Positions 1 through 7,704 of a DNA stretch of 64,000 nucleotides are shown piece after piece. The DNA comes from Calothrix sp. NIES-3974 (GTDB lineage: Bacteria > Cyanobacteriota > Cyanobacteriia > Cyanobacteriales > Nostocaceae). Below the pieces are notes generated by a model. The model had not been told where the DNA came from, ran no database searches, and saw only the letters and a program-made list of their open reading frames with translations. Position 1 is the first letter of the stretch; each line of letters starts with the position of its first letter. The DNA lies in assembly GCF_002368395.1 (NCBI RefSeq), contig NZ_AP018254.1, positions 124,001 through 188,000 on the forward strand, read 5' to 3'. A program made the translations under genes and the position numbers.

Positions 1-266
1 GTGGGTTTAAACTGAGTACAGTTATGGGCTTGATTCTGTTACCAGTCAGTATTTTAATGTTAACCAAAAATATAATTATTATCAAAACAGATTGTATTGA
101 AATGAAAAATTTATTGGGGATGACGTTAAAGAAATATCCCTATAAATCTGAGCAAGTTTCCATTCGGAACAATAATTTGTATATAGATAATCAAAAAGTT
201 TTTTCAACTATTTGGGCCGGTATTAGTAGTAAGCAATTAAAAGCATTTTTTATCAGTCAGCAGTAA
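1..266 (+). CDS. C-terminal part of an unidentified protein (5' end outside window)
   Basis: The reading frame is open from the window edge (first full codon at base 3) to a TAA at 264-266, so this is probably the tail of a longer gene. The Met at 24 is internal to the open frame and has no obvious ribosome site. The visible part starts with a hydrophobic stretch (LILLPVSILML), then a polar strand-rich segment with SIRNNNLYIDNQKVF. This resembles the C-terminus of a small membrane-anchored protein with a PH-like domain, but I do not recognise the family and assign no function. Confidence 0.55.
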   Translation, partial: GFKLSTVMGLILLPVSILMLTKNIIIIKTDCIEMKNLLGMTLKKYPYKSEQVSIRNNNLYIDNQKVFSTIWAGISSKQLKAFFISQQ

Positions 267-593
267 CTCCAGGATTTTGGATTTTGGATTACCCTGAGAG
301 GATGTTTGAAAAGTCGATTTTAATACTTGAATTATCGTTTTTAGGAGCAGGAAGAGACGCGACATGTCGCGTCTGTACGGGGGTAGAGACGACCCGACGG
401 GTCGTCTCTACGCCGAATGAACGGTTGCGTTGCGGTTTTATGTTTAATTGCACCTACCTACTTATGTATAGTCTGATAGTGGTCTGATGATAAGTTATGA
501 GGGGTTTGTAGTAGTGGCTTTAGCAACGAAAAATTTTTCAGATAAAATAAGGCGCTAAAGTGCTACTACGTGCCTAATTAATGTGGTGGACTA
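267..593. repeat. Intergenic repeat cluster
   Basis: No gene is seen here. The spacer is built from repeats found elsewhere in the window. 297-376 matches the outer part of the 190-bp family (AGAGGATGTTT end). 355-374 is a perfect 20-bp palindrome (AGACGCGACA and its complement). 383-411 is a perfect 29-bp palindrome with 14-bp arms GTAGAGACGACCCG. 383-465 matches the right part of the 124-bp element at 32865-32988, ending ACCTACCTACTTAT. 508-573 is an inverted copy of the family containing GCTAAAGCCACTAC, and the match continues to about 600 with the copy near 17164. Confidence 0.8.
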
Positions 594-1580
594 CTAGCTA
601 TTTTTTTGACGACGGAGACGTTCAAGCTCTTGTTGAAGTTGTTCGAGTTGACGGCGCAGTTGTTCGGCTTCTGTGGTTTCGCTAGTAGTTTGATTTGGGG
701 TAGCTGCATCCACATCAACAGCTCCTTCGGAGGGCGATCGCATATAATCTCCACGACGAATGCGTTGATATTCCTCGCTTTTTTCCCATTCACGGATGTA
801 ATGTACCCTTTCCACAGGGAAGGGATGACTCATCATTGCTCCCAGCACACCCGTATACATGAGGATTTTATAGATTTGATTCAAACCATCCGTATCCAGG
901 GCTTGATAACTTTCCGATTGTTGGATAAATTCTCGCAGGTGAAATTCATGGGCATATTTGTGGCTTCCCCCCGTTAATTTCATCATTGTCGTCATCACGG
1001 GATTAATATCATCAACGACTAATAGCGCCGCGCGATCGCATGATAACTCAGCTTTGCGTCGCCATTCATAAAAAGCCAGTAGTAATCCCTGACTAACGAT
1101 ATTACCTAATCCCAGGGTGGCACGGGCAAAATCAGAAGCTATTTGTCGCGCCCAAATCGCCATTTGAATCAAAATTGTATGGCCACATTTGATGTGACCA
1201 AGTTCGTGGGCAAGGACAGCCCTAATTTCTGTTTCATCCAGTAAATCCAGCAATCCCGAATTAATCACAATATAGGGATTATCCTTACCCAGGGCGTAAC
1301 TATTAGCAACAGCATTTTGCTCCACAAATAAAGCTGGTTCCGGATAGATATCTAAATCGCGGACACACTCGCGGAACATGTGGTAAATAGTAGAATATTG
1401 ACGTGGCCCAACTTGGATGGTGTTTCCCATCAAATACACATATTGTGGGCGTTCGGCAAAAAATTCAATAAATTTACGAGCCAAAAAATCAAAGCCAGGT
1501 AGACTGCGCAGTGCTTGTTCTGCTTGCGTATCTAGGGGATGACGAAAGGCTTCGCTGGAAATTCCGGGGTAGGTAGCCAT
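594..1580 (-). CDS. M48-family zinc metalloprotease
   Basis: 328 residues, ATG start. The zinc-metallopeptidase signature HELGH lies at residues 125-129 (AVLAHELGHIKCGH). A probable third ligand is E178 in RRKAELSCDRAAL, the usual M48 ExxxD arrangement. Unlike HtpX or Oma1 there are no clear membrane helices; the helix after the active site is only mildly hydrophobic, so the protein is probably cytosolic or peripheral. The C-terminal 30 residues are rich in Q, L, E and R and should form a short coiled coil. Proteins of this type are common in cyanobacteria and assigned to protein quality control by family; the substrate is unknown. It is transcribed divergently from the next gene, with a 312-bp spacer. 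Confidence 0.85.
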   Translation of the reverse strand: MATYPGISSEAFRHPLDTQAEQALRSLPGFDFLARKFIEFFAERPQYVYLMGNTIQVGPRQYSTIYHMFRECVRDLDIYPEPALFVEQNAVANSYALGKDNPYIVINSGLLDLLDETEIRAVLAHELGHIKCGHTILIQMAIWARQIASDFARATLGLGNIVSQGLLLAFYEWRRKAELSCDRAALLVVDDINPVMTTMMKLTGGSHKYAHEFHLREFIQQSESYQALDTDGLNQIYKILMYTGVLGAMMSHPFPVERVHYIREWEKSEEYQRIRRGDYMRSPSEGAVDVDAATPNQTTSETTEAEQLRRQLEQLQQELERLRRQKNS

Positions 1581-1892
1581 AGTTTTTTGTGATTGATTTC
1601 AAATTTGATGACGGGTTGGGAATTGGTTGGGATTGAGTTGATTCTGATAATCCTGATCAAACCAGGTTTTTCCATCCAAAATCGAATTCAGGGTATGGGT
1701 TAGGATGAAATGGTTTGGGTAATTTTCCTCAAGAGAATAACACCCTGACAAACAAGCCTATACGTGGTTAATATAACAACTGCCACCTAGCAACCGACAA
1801 CTGTCAACCCGAAAAGGACTTTGAAAACATCCAATTCAACCCTATGCCCAATCTTGACAAAACTAACTTTTTGATATCGGGATGAAACTTAC
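1581..1892. other. Divergent intergenic spacer
   Basis: This spacer separates two divergent genes and must hold both promoters; I could not define convincing -10/-35 pairs. 1811-1830 (GGACTTTGAAAACATCC) resembles one end of the 190-bp repeat family. No RNA gene is seen. Confidence 0.5.
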
Positions 1893-3437
1893 GTGATAGA
1901 AGCAGAAGTTCACTTGTCATTACATAACTTCCTGCGATCGCAGTCCGGTTTTCCGGCTTGGCATCACCATTTGACGATGGCGCGGTTAGTTGCGCGTGCT
2001 TTACGGGTGGGACGTAGTGCGTTGATTCAAGTTGGTGCTTTATCTGGGTTCCAAGGTCGCTATCGGATGAGTTTTATTGCCTCGGCACTGATGTGGCCAG
2101 GTGCGGTGGTGGTGGTAGCTAGCGAAAGTGTCCAACAACGTTTACTCAAGGTGGAAATCAAGAGACTCCAACCCTGGTTACAGACCCAAAAGTCAATCCG
2201 CGTCGGAGATAGCTTTCCCCATCCCGATTTTTCTGGCTTGTTACTGGTTACTCCCCAAGTTTGGCTACAGTCCCAATTAACCAACGACGGTGCTTTCCCA
2301 GCCAATATCCCGACGATTATCGATGGTGTGGACGACCTGGAAGATTGGGTACGTCAAACCCTTACCCAAACCCTCACCCGCAGCGATTGGGATACCTTGA
2401 TGTTGGCATCTCCCCACCACAGCGAAGCCATTCACACCGCTTACAATCAACTTTCCCACATCATCCTGCGCCACCCAACCAACCCCTATGGATGTTACCT
2501 ACTAGCTGACGGGGAAATTGAAATTTTACAAAGATTATTTTCTCGCCTAGATATTCCCAGCCTACCCCAGACATGGCAGAATTTTAGCCAGCAATTTGCC
2601 ATGCTTTCCCATGACAACCCCGAATCCCCCACTTTAGGCTGGACAACCGTAGATAAACCCCAGGGTAATTATGCCCTCCACTGTGCCCCAGGGGAGCTAG
2701 CAGCCATCCTCAGCCCAATTTGGCAGCGTCAACCCGTTGTCTTTATTGGTAGCGCCCTAGAGCCGGAAACTGAAGCCCCCCTATTTCGCGATCGCCTGGG
2801 ACTAGGAGATGTCACCTGTTTAAAATTTGCCAGCGACAATCAAACCGAAGCCATCCAACTATACATTCCCTACCAACTACCCCTACCCAACACCCCTGAA
2901 TTTCAACCCGCCCTCATCCACAAAATCCGCACATTAGTTTGTCTGAGTGCCACCAAGAGCGGACTAACCGTAATTTTGGTTACAGACACACCCCTCAAAG
3001 CCCAAATCGGCACCACCCTCGCAGCCGAATTCGGTTCCCGCGTCCAAGTCGAAAAAACCTGCCTCGACGACAACGGTATCCTCGTCACCGACTGGGAATA
3101 TTGGCGCAAACATCAAAACGTACTCCCAGCCCCCCAACTACTAATTATTACCACCCTACCTCTCCCCTCCCTGGAACACCCCCTAGTCGCCGGACGCGTC
3201 CAAAACTACAAACGCCAACACCAGGACTGGTTTCGCCTATATCTACTACCCACCGCCCTCACAGAACTACAACGAGCGATCGCCCCAGTCAGAGAAAGTC
3301 AAGGCATCGTCGCCCTCTTAGACAGTCGAGTCGTCAACCGTAGCTATGGTGCCCAAATCCTCAACGCCCTCAGCCCCTCCGCCCGCATTAACTACCTCGA
3401 CCCCAGCCTATTCACCAGCACCGAAGAACCCTCCTAG
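1893..3437 (+). CDS. Degenerate DinG/Rad3-like helicase-family protein
   Basis: 514 residues with a GTG start; the ATG at 1882 is out of frame. The layout resembles a superfamily 2 helicase of the DinG type: an N-terminal segment where the nucleotide loop would sit (ALIQVGALSGFQGRYRMS, residues 43-60), a weak DEAH-like position (IIDGVDDLEDW), and a C-terminal motif VI-like region (GIVALLDSRVVNRSYGAQIL) typical of DinG proteins. The Walker A lysine is not visible: the loop reads GFQGRYRMS rather than GxGKT. ATPase activity is therefore doubtful. Homologues with this N-terminus are widespread in cyanobacteria, from memory usually called ATP-dependent helicase. The C-terminal half is unusually rich in C-ending codons. 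Confidence 0.65.
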   Translation: MIEAEVHLSLHNFLRSQSGFPAWHHHLTMARLVARALRVGRSALIQVGALSGFQGRYRMSFIASALMWPGAVVVVASESVQQRLLKVEIKRLQPWLQTQKSIRVGDSFPHPDFSGLLLVTPQVWLQSQLTNDGAFPANIPTIIDGVDDLEDWVRQTLTQTLTRSDWDTLMLASPHHSEAIHTAYNQLSHIILRHPTNPYGCYLLADGEIEILQRLFSRLDIPSLPQTWQNFSQQFAMLSHDNPESPTLGWTTVDKPQGNYALHCAPGELAAILSPIWQRQPVVFIGSALEPETEAPLFRDRLGLGDVTCLKFASDNQTEAIQLYIPYQLPLPNTPEFQPALIHKIRTLVCLSATKSGLTVILVTDTPLKAQIGTTLAAEFGSRVQVEKTCLDDNGILVTDWEYWRKHQNVLPAPQLLIITTLPLPSLEHPLVAGRVQNYKRQHQDWFRLYLLPTALTELQRAIAPVRESQGIVALLDSRVVNRSYGAQILNALSPSARINYLDPSLFTSTEEPS

Positions 3438-3470
3438 TATTTCGTATCATCAAGGCACGTAGTTGCGCTT

Positions 3471-3716
3471 CCCTAGCTCCCATGCTCCGCGTGGGAGCCA
3501 AAAGTGTGGGAGGCTCGTTTCCCTAGCTCCCATGCTCCGCGTGGGAGCCAAAGTGCGGGAGGCTCGTTTCCCTAGCTCCCATGCTCCGCGTGGGAGCCAA
3601 AGTGCGGGAGGCTCGTTTCCCTAGCTCCCATGCTCCGCGTGGGAGCCAAAGTGCGGGAGGCTCGTTTCTCTTGCTCCCATGCTCCGCGTGGGAGCCAAAG
3701 TGCGGGAGGCTCCGCC
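3471..3716. repeat. Five-copy 49-bp tandem repeat
   Basis: Units start at 3471, 3521, 3570, 3619 and 3668. Spacing is 50, 49, 49 and 49 bp. Each unit has the hairpin GCTCCCA...TGGGAGC (7-bp arms, 9-base loop) followed by CAAAGTGCGGGAGGCTC. Units 2-4 are almost identical; the first has an extra A and one substitution, and the last diverges at both ends. The array lies directly downstream of the DinG-like gene. The open frames across it merely reflect the repeat. Confidence 0.95.
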
Positions 3717-3984
3717 TCGAATCAGGCTCAAGGAGCAACACAATCCCCAAAATCCCGTACAACTACCAAAGTCGAAAGTAAACATTGTTAGTTAAACTAC
3801 TGGAAAGGGTATTGTAAACTTCACACATAGTGTAAGAAAAAAGAAACTTTCCCATATACTGTTCAGAATTTTAAATCAGGGTTTTTCGATTTTTAAATCA
3901 TAAAAAATACACCATACAGTTAGCATCTCCACCCCAATAATCCATCCCAAAAAACGGATTATCCCAAAACAAAGGAGATTAAAA
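3717..3984. other. Upstream region of the KAS III-like gene
   Basis: About 270 bp of AT-rich DNA between the tandem array and the start codon at 3985. A good ribosome site, AAAGGAG, lies at 3970-3976. No clear promoter pair or RNA structure was identified. Confidence 0.5.
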
Positions 3985-5058
3985 ATGCATATTCCCGTAG
4001 GTATTCGTTCACTCGCCATCAGCTTACCCAGCATTATTCGCACCAACGATTATTACAGAGAAAAATATCCAGATATAGTCGCCAAAGCAGAAGACAAAAA
4101 CTTAGCCAAATTCATGTCCCTAGCTAATTCCACTCCCAGTAACGAATACGAATTAGCAATGGAACCCTACCTCAAAGACCCCTTTCGCGGCACAGTTAAA
4201 CGACCTATTTTAGGACCCGGTGAATCAGCCTTAACATTGGAATATCGCGCCGCCAAAGATGCCCTAGCAGCAGGAAATTTTACAATTAATGATATCGATT
4301 TATTAATTGTTTCATCCTTCTTACCCGATCAACCAGGTTTTGGTAATGCCGCTTTTTTAGCCCGCGAATTAGGGATGCAATGTCCCGCATGGAACTTGGA
4401 TGCTAGTTGTGCTAGTGGGCCAATGGCTTTACAAACGGCAACAGCTTTAATTCAATCAGGTACTTATCGCAATATTCTCGTAGTTATTTCTTGCACCTAC
4501 TCTCGTCTGGTTGATGAAAACGATACTCTATCTTGGTTTTTCGGAGATGCAGCAGGAGCTTATGTAGTTGGTTCGCTTTCACATGGTCAAGGTCTTTTAG
4601 CTTCTAAAGCCATAAATACTAGTTTTACTTGTAATCAATTCAGCGTGAAAGATACAGTCAATGAAGAAGGTAAACATCGTTTGCGCTTTGTAGTTGCTAG
4701 AGACACCAATAAAATCATTGCTGAAAATGCACCTAATATGATTAAGACATGCTGTGAAGGCGCTGTTGCTGCTGCTGGTTTGAAATTAGATGATATTGAC
4801 TTTTTCATCTCAACGACACCTACTGCATGGTTTGTTGATTTATGTACTCATCTTCTCCATATCGATCCAAAACGTACTATCAACCTTTACCCAGAATGTG
4901 CCAATATCGGAGGAGCGCTGACTCTATTTAATCTTTATCATGCAGCCAAAATGGGTAAAATTCGTGAGAATGATTTAGTTTTACTGTACGGATTTGGAGC
5001 TGCTAGTAGTTCAGTGGCAATAGTTATGCGTTGGGGTGATGTGAAAGTTGCAGATTAA
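3985..5058 (+). CDS. 3-oxoacyl-ACP synthase III-like condensing enzyme
   Basis: 357 residues, ATG preceded by AAAGGAG. It has the thiolase fold of KAS III (FabH-like): N-terminal half with LLIVSSFLPDQ, nucleophilic cysteine C142 in NLDASCASGPMAL, FGDAAGAYVVG, and C-terminal LVLLYGFGAASSS. The Asn of the FabH triad is kept as N307 (ECANIGGAL). The catalytic His position, normally in PHQAN, aligns with STTPT (276-280), so the His is missing. That argues against ordinary decarboxylative chain initiation and for acyl transfer or a specialised condensation. Its convergent neighbour encodes a ThDP-dependent enzyme. KAS III-like and ThDP enzymes occur together in acyloin-type natural product pathways (xenocyloins), so a specialised-metabolite role is possible but inferred. 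Confidence 0.8.
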   Translation: MHIPVGIRSLAISLPSIIRTNDYYREKYPDIVAKAEDKNLAKFMSLANSTPSNEYELAMEPYLKDPFRGTVKRPILGPGESALTLEYRAAKDALAAGNFTINDIDLLIVSSFLPDQPGFGNAAFLARELGMQCPAWNLDASCASGPMALQTATALIQSGTYRNILVVISCTYSRLVDENDTLSWFFGDAAGAYVVGSLSHGQGLLASKAINTSFTCNQFSVKDTVNEEGKHRLRFVVARDTNKIIAENAPNMIKTCCEGAVAAAGLKLDDIDFFISTTPTAWFVDLCTHLLHIDPKRTINLYPECANIGGALTLFNLYHAAKMGKIRENDLVLLYGFGAASSSVAIVMRWGDVKVAD

Positions 5059-5212
5059 TTTCGTAGTGACTGTTTCTCCTTTATTAAGGATGATTCAAAG
5101 CATCGCCAAAATCTGACAACACGGTAAGAAAATTTGCATTATCGTATTTTTCCTTCTCTCAAGTGTCAGTTCCATAAGTCAATATGTAGCCTAAATTAAT
5201 AATTCAGCAGTA

Positions 5213-5238
5213 AAAAAACCTGTCTAGACAGGTTTTTT
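5213..5238 (+). terminator. Rho-independent terminator, bidirectional
   Basis: A perfect 26-bp palindrome: AAAAAACCTGTC / GACAGGTTTTTT arms around TA. The run of T after the stem on the + strand ends the KAS III-like transcript about 155 bp past its stop. The A run makes it usable on the minus strand too, for any readthrough from the convergent ThDP gene. Confidence 0.85.
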
Positions 5239-5275
5239 ATTTAGTAGTAATTATTAGTATATTAATATCTACTTT

Positions 5276-5466
5276 AGAGGATGATTGGAAAGCGTTAATT
5301 AATCCTTTATCAACCACTTATAAAAGACAGGAAAGAGGAGCAAACAGTATCTTTGTAAATTATCTACTACTCCCGATAGCCGTACAGACGCGACATGTCG
5401 CGTCTCTCTCTACACCCCAAAAACAATAAGCTAATTATTAAATAGGGACTTTGAAAACATCCTCTT
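5276..5466. repeat. 190-bp miniature inverted-repeat element, copy 1
   Basis: The ends are imperfect inverted repeats: AGAGGATGATTGGAAAG at the left and the complement of AGAGGATGTTTTCAAAG at the right. It contains TTTATCAACCACT near the left end and the 20-bp palindrome AGACGCGACA/TGTCGCGTCT at 5386-5405. The same plan is seen at 18386-18573 and 55909-56081. It has no coding capacity. It lies between the terminator and the end of the ThDP gene. Confidence 0.75.
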
Positions 5467-5475
5467 AGGATAAGA

Positions 5476-7236
5476 CTATGGATGTTGATTTGTTAGTTTA
5501 CCTATGCTGTGCATTCGCTGACCAATCGGAGCTAATTCTTCCGGATTAATTTTTACATCTATTACAAATGGAACTTTTGATTTCATTGCCTTGAGTATTG
5601 CCCTCCTAATTTGAGATTCGTGATTTACACATATTCCGTCTGCACCCATACTAATTGCCAACATAGCAAAATCTGTTGGTGCTATGTCCGCCTTGATACT
5701 AGGACGACCTAACAATACAGCACCTTGATTACACATATTGTAACTAGCATCATTAAAAACAATCCAAACTGCTGGTATGTTATACTTTACTGCGGTGTTA
5801 ACTTCATTGTTCATTAACATTGCCCCATCACCAACAAGAACTACGGACTTACTTCGACTTACTAGAGTGGCTCCCACAACTCCAGTGGTAGCATTTCCCA
5901 TAGAACCGAAACCCGTACTTCCTCGCCAACGCTTTGGTCGATCAAATTTAAGATAATGAACTGCCCAAGATAAACAATTTCCTGCATCGGCAAAAATTGT
6001 TGCATTACTACCCTCCACGATCAACTCTTGAATTGCCTTCATCAATTCTATTGGTCTGACTAATCCTGTATAGTTTTCACGGCTTTCATATGAAGGCATA
6101 GAATTATAGAACTTGGGTAGAAACTTCACGGGAGAGTCTGCCGATAGCGGAGGTAATTTTTCCACTAACATGCTTGTAAAAGCCTTGATATCTGCAATAA
6201 TGGGGATTGTTTCTGCCTGTGGATAAGCTGCTTTTGGAACCTCTTGATCTATATCTACATGAATAAATCCTTTGGGGGGTATCATCAAAGGATTCCAAAA
6301 AGAAGTAAATTCCCCTAAACGAGTTCCTAAAACGAGAATACGCTGAGGAGGATTAGATTTCATAAATTCCAGAACAGAATCATGTCCAGCAAATCCTGTA
6401 ACGCCTAAATACAGAGGATGATTTTCAGGGAAAATTCCTTTTCCGCGAGGAGAACTCATAACAGCAGCACCTGTTCTTTCTGCTATCTGAAGTATTTCTT
6501 TTGCCGCATCACGAGCACCAAAACCAACCCATATCGCCAAGGATTCGGAAAAAAGAATTTTGCTTACTAGATCAATCGTTTTTCCATCAGGAATGATTTG
6601 TAGCAAACTGGGTATATCAGGATAAACATTATAGGCATGACTAGTTTGAACATCGCTGGGAATATTCAAGTGTGCAACAAACCCACCTGTTTTAGCAAAT
6701 CCAACAGCAAGTTCTTGAGCAATTTTTGGTAGTTCATTTCCTGACTGAACTTGGTGCGCGTAATGAAATACACTGCCACTACTAAAAATTTCTTGAGGCA
6801 TTGTATGAAAATTAGTTTCTTGAAATGCCCATTTTCCTTCATGGGTTTTTGGTGTACTAGGAGATATCAAAAGAATTTTAGCTCCTTCCCAACGTGCAGC
6901 CATTAATCCAGTTAGGGCATTGGTAATACCTGGTCCAGTAGTGGTAAAAACAGCAACAGGACAACCGTTGGCAAAATACGCTTCCATTGCGGCAAAAGCT
7001 GCTCCTGATTCATGACGAAAGTACAACACGTCGATTGGACTTTTTTCTAAAGCATCCCATATTGGTACAATTCCACCTCCTCCAATCCCAAATGCATGAC
7101 GCACACCTAAGTCTTGGAGCATTTGTACAAGAGCTTCTGCAACGGTTGCTTGAGTTTGTACTTTCCCTACTGGTTGATCGATTTTATTAGCTATTTCGTT
7201 TTTTTGTTTAAGAGAACTTTTGGTAGTAATTAACAT
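5476..7236 (-). CDS. ThDP-dependent acetolactate-synthase-like enzyme
   Basis: 586 residues, ATG start. The three-domain layout of the acetolactate synthase/pyruvate decarboxylase family is visible. The N-terminal pyrimidine-binding domain carries the cofactor-activating glutamate in RHESGAA (E76) and TTTGPGITNALTG. The central domain has WVGFGARDA and HVDID. The C-terminal domain has the ThDP/Mg motif GDG (469-471) followed by FNDASYN (494-500). It is not a clear housekeeping IlvB: there is no regulatory-subunit gene beside it and the sequence looks like the ALS-like group that includes the scytonemin enzyme ScyA. The reaction is probably decarboxylative carboligation of a 2-keto acid to an acyloin (family inference). 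It converges on the KAS III-like gene across 417 bp. Confidence 0.8.
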   Translation of the reverse strand: MLITTKSSLKQKNEIANKIDQPVGKVQTQATVAEALVQMLQDLGVRHAFGIGGGGIVPIWDALEKSPIDVLYFRHESGAAFAAMEAYFANGCPVAVFTTTGPGITNALTGLMAARWEGAKILLISPSTPKTHEGKWAFQETNFHTMPQEIFSSGSVFHYAHQVQSGNELPKIAQELAVGFAKTGGFVAHLNIPSDVQTSHAYNVYPDIPSLLQIIPDGKTIDLVSKILFSESLAIWVGFGARDAAKEILQIAERTGAAVMSSPRGKGIFPENHPLYLGVTGFAGHDSVLEFMKSNPPQRILVLGTRLGEFTSFWNPLMIPPKGFIHVDIDQEVPKAAYPQAETIPIIADIKAFTSMLVEKLPPLSADSPVKFLPKFYNSMPSYESRENYTGLVRPIELMKAIQELIVEGSNATIFADAGNCLSWAVHYLKFDRPKRWRGSTGFGSMGNATTGVVGATLVSRSKSVVLVGDGAMLMNNEVNTAVKYNIPAVWIVFNDASYNMCNQGAVLLGRPSIKADIAPTDFAMLAISMGADGICVNHESQIRRAILKAMKSKVPFVIDVKINPEELAPIGQRMHSIGKLTNQHP

Positions 7237-7704
7237 TTATTATGACTGTTTGAAACTTATACTTTTTATTTTGATGATTGAAAACAGAAGTTTATGCTTA
7301 AATATGTCATCACATCTTATTTTATTCAGGCACAAATCCTCTATATCCTAAATTAAATTTTATTCGCTCATTTAGAAAAATAATAATTTTAATTTTAAAA
7401 AAAAAAATTTTTTTCATGAACATTAGATGAATATTTTATCTATAATATATAGACTATTGCAGCAATTTTACTGAGATTGAACTGATAAACTATTCCAGAT
7501 AATGAATCATGAGTAAATATTGTTATATAAATCGTAAAGAATCAACCTAAATTGAAAAGGACTAACACAAACAATAACAACAACTTAATATGAAGACCCA
7601 TAGAAAAAAAAGAACTCCACTCCAATTCTCACTGACAGGGAGTGGATTAAGGGGTGGGCTAAAATAGAATATCTCTGAAGAGTAAATTCCAAACACCTAT
7701 TCCA
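7237..7704. other. AT-rich intergenic region
   Basis: 468 bp upstream of the ThDP gene and downstream of the large kinase gene, both on the minus strand. It is very AT-rich with homopolymeric A/T runs (7380-7412). Apart from the terminator at 7603-7646, no gene or RNA is recognised. The ThDP gene promoter should lie here. Confidence 0.5.
7603..7646 (-). terminator. Rho-independent terminator of the giant kinase gene
   Basis: On the minus strand, TCCACTCC and GGAGTGGA form an 8-bp stem with a 15-base loop, followed by GTTC and a run of about eight T. It lies 60-100 bp after the kinase stop codon. Confidence 0.8.

Noticed and set aside
3471-3716. CRISPR array
   Set aside because: The units are head-to-tail with no variable spacers, so it is a plain tandem repeat.
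3523-3781. Open frames on both strands across the 49-bp repeats
   Set aside because: They simply translate the tandem hairpin repeat, with no ribosome site.
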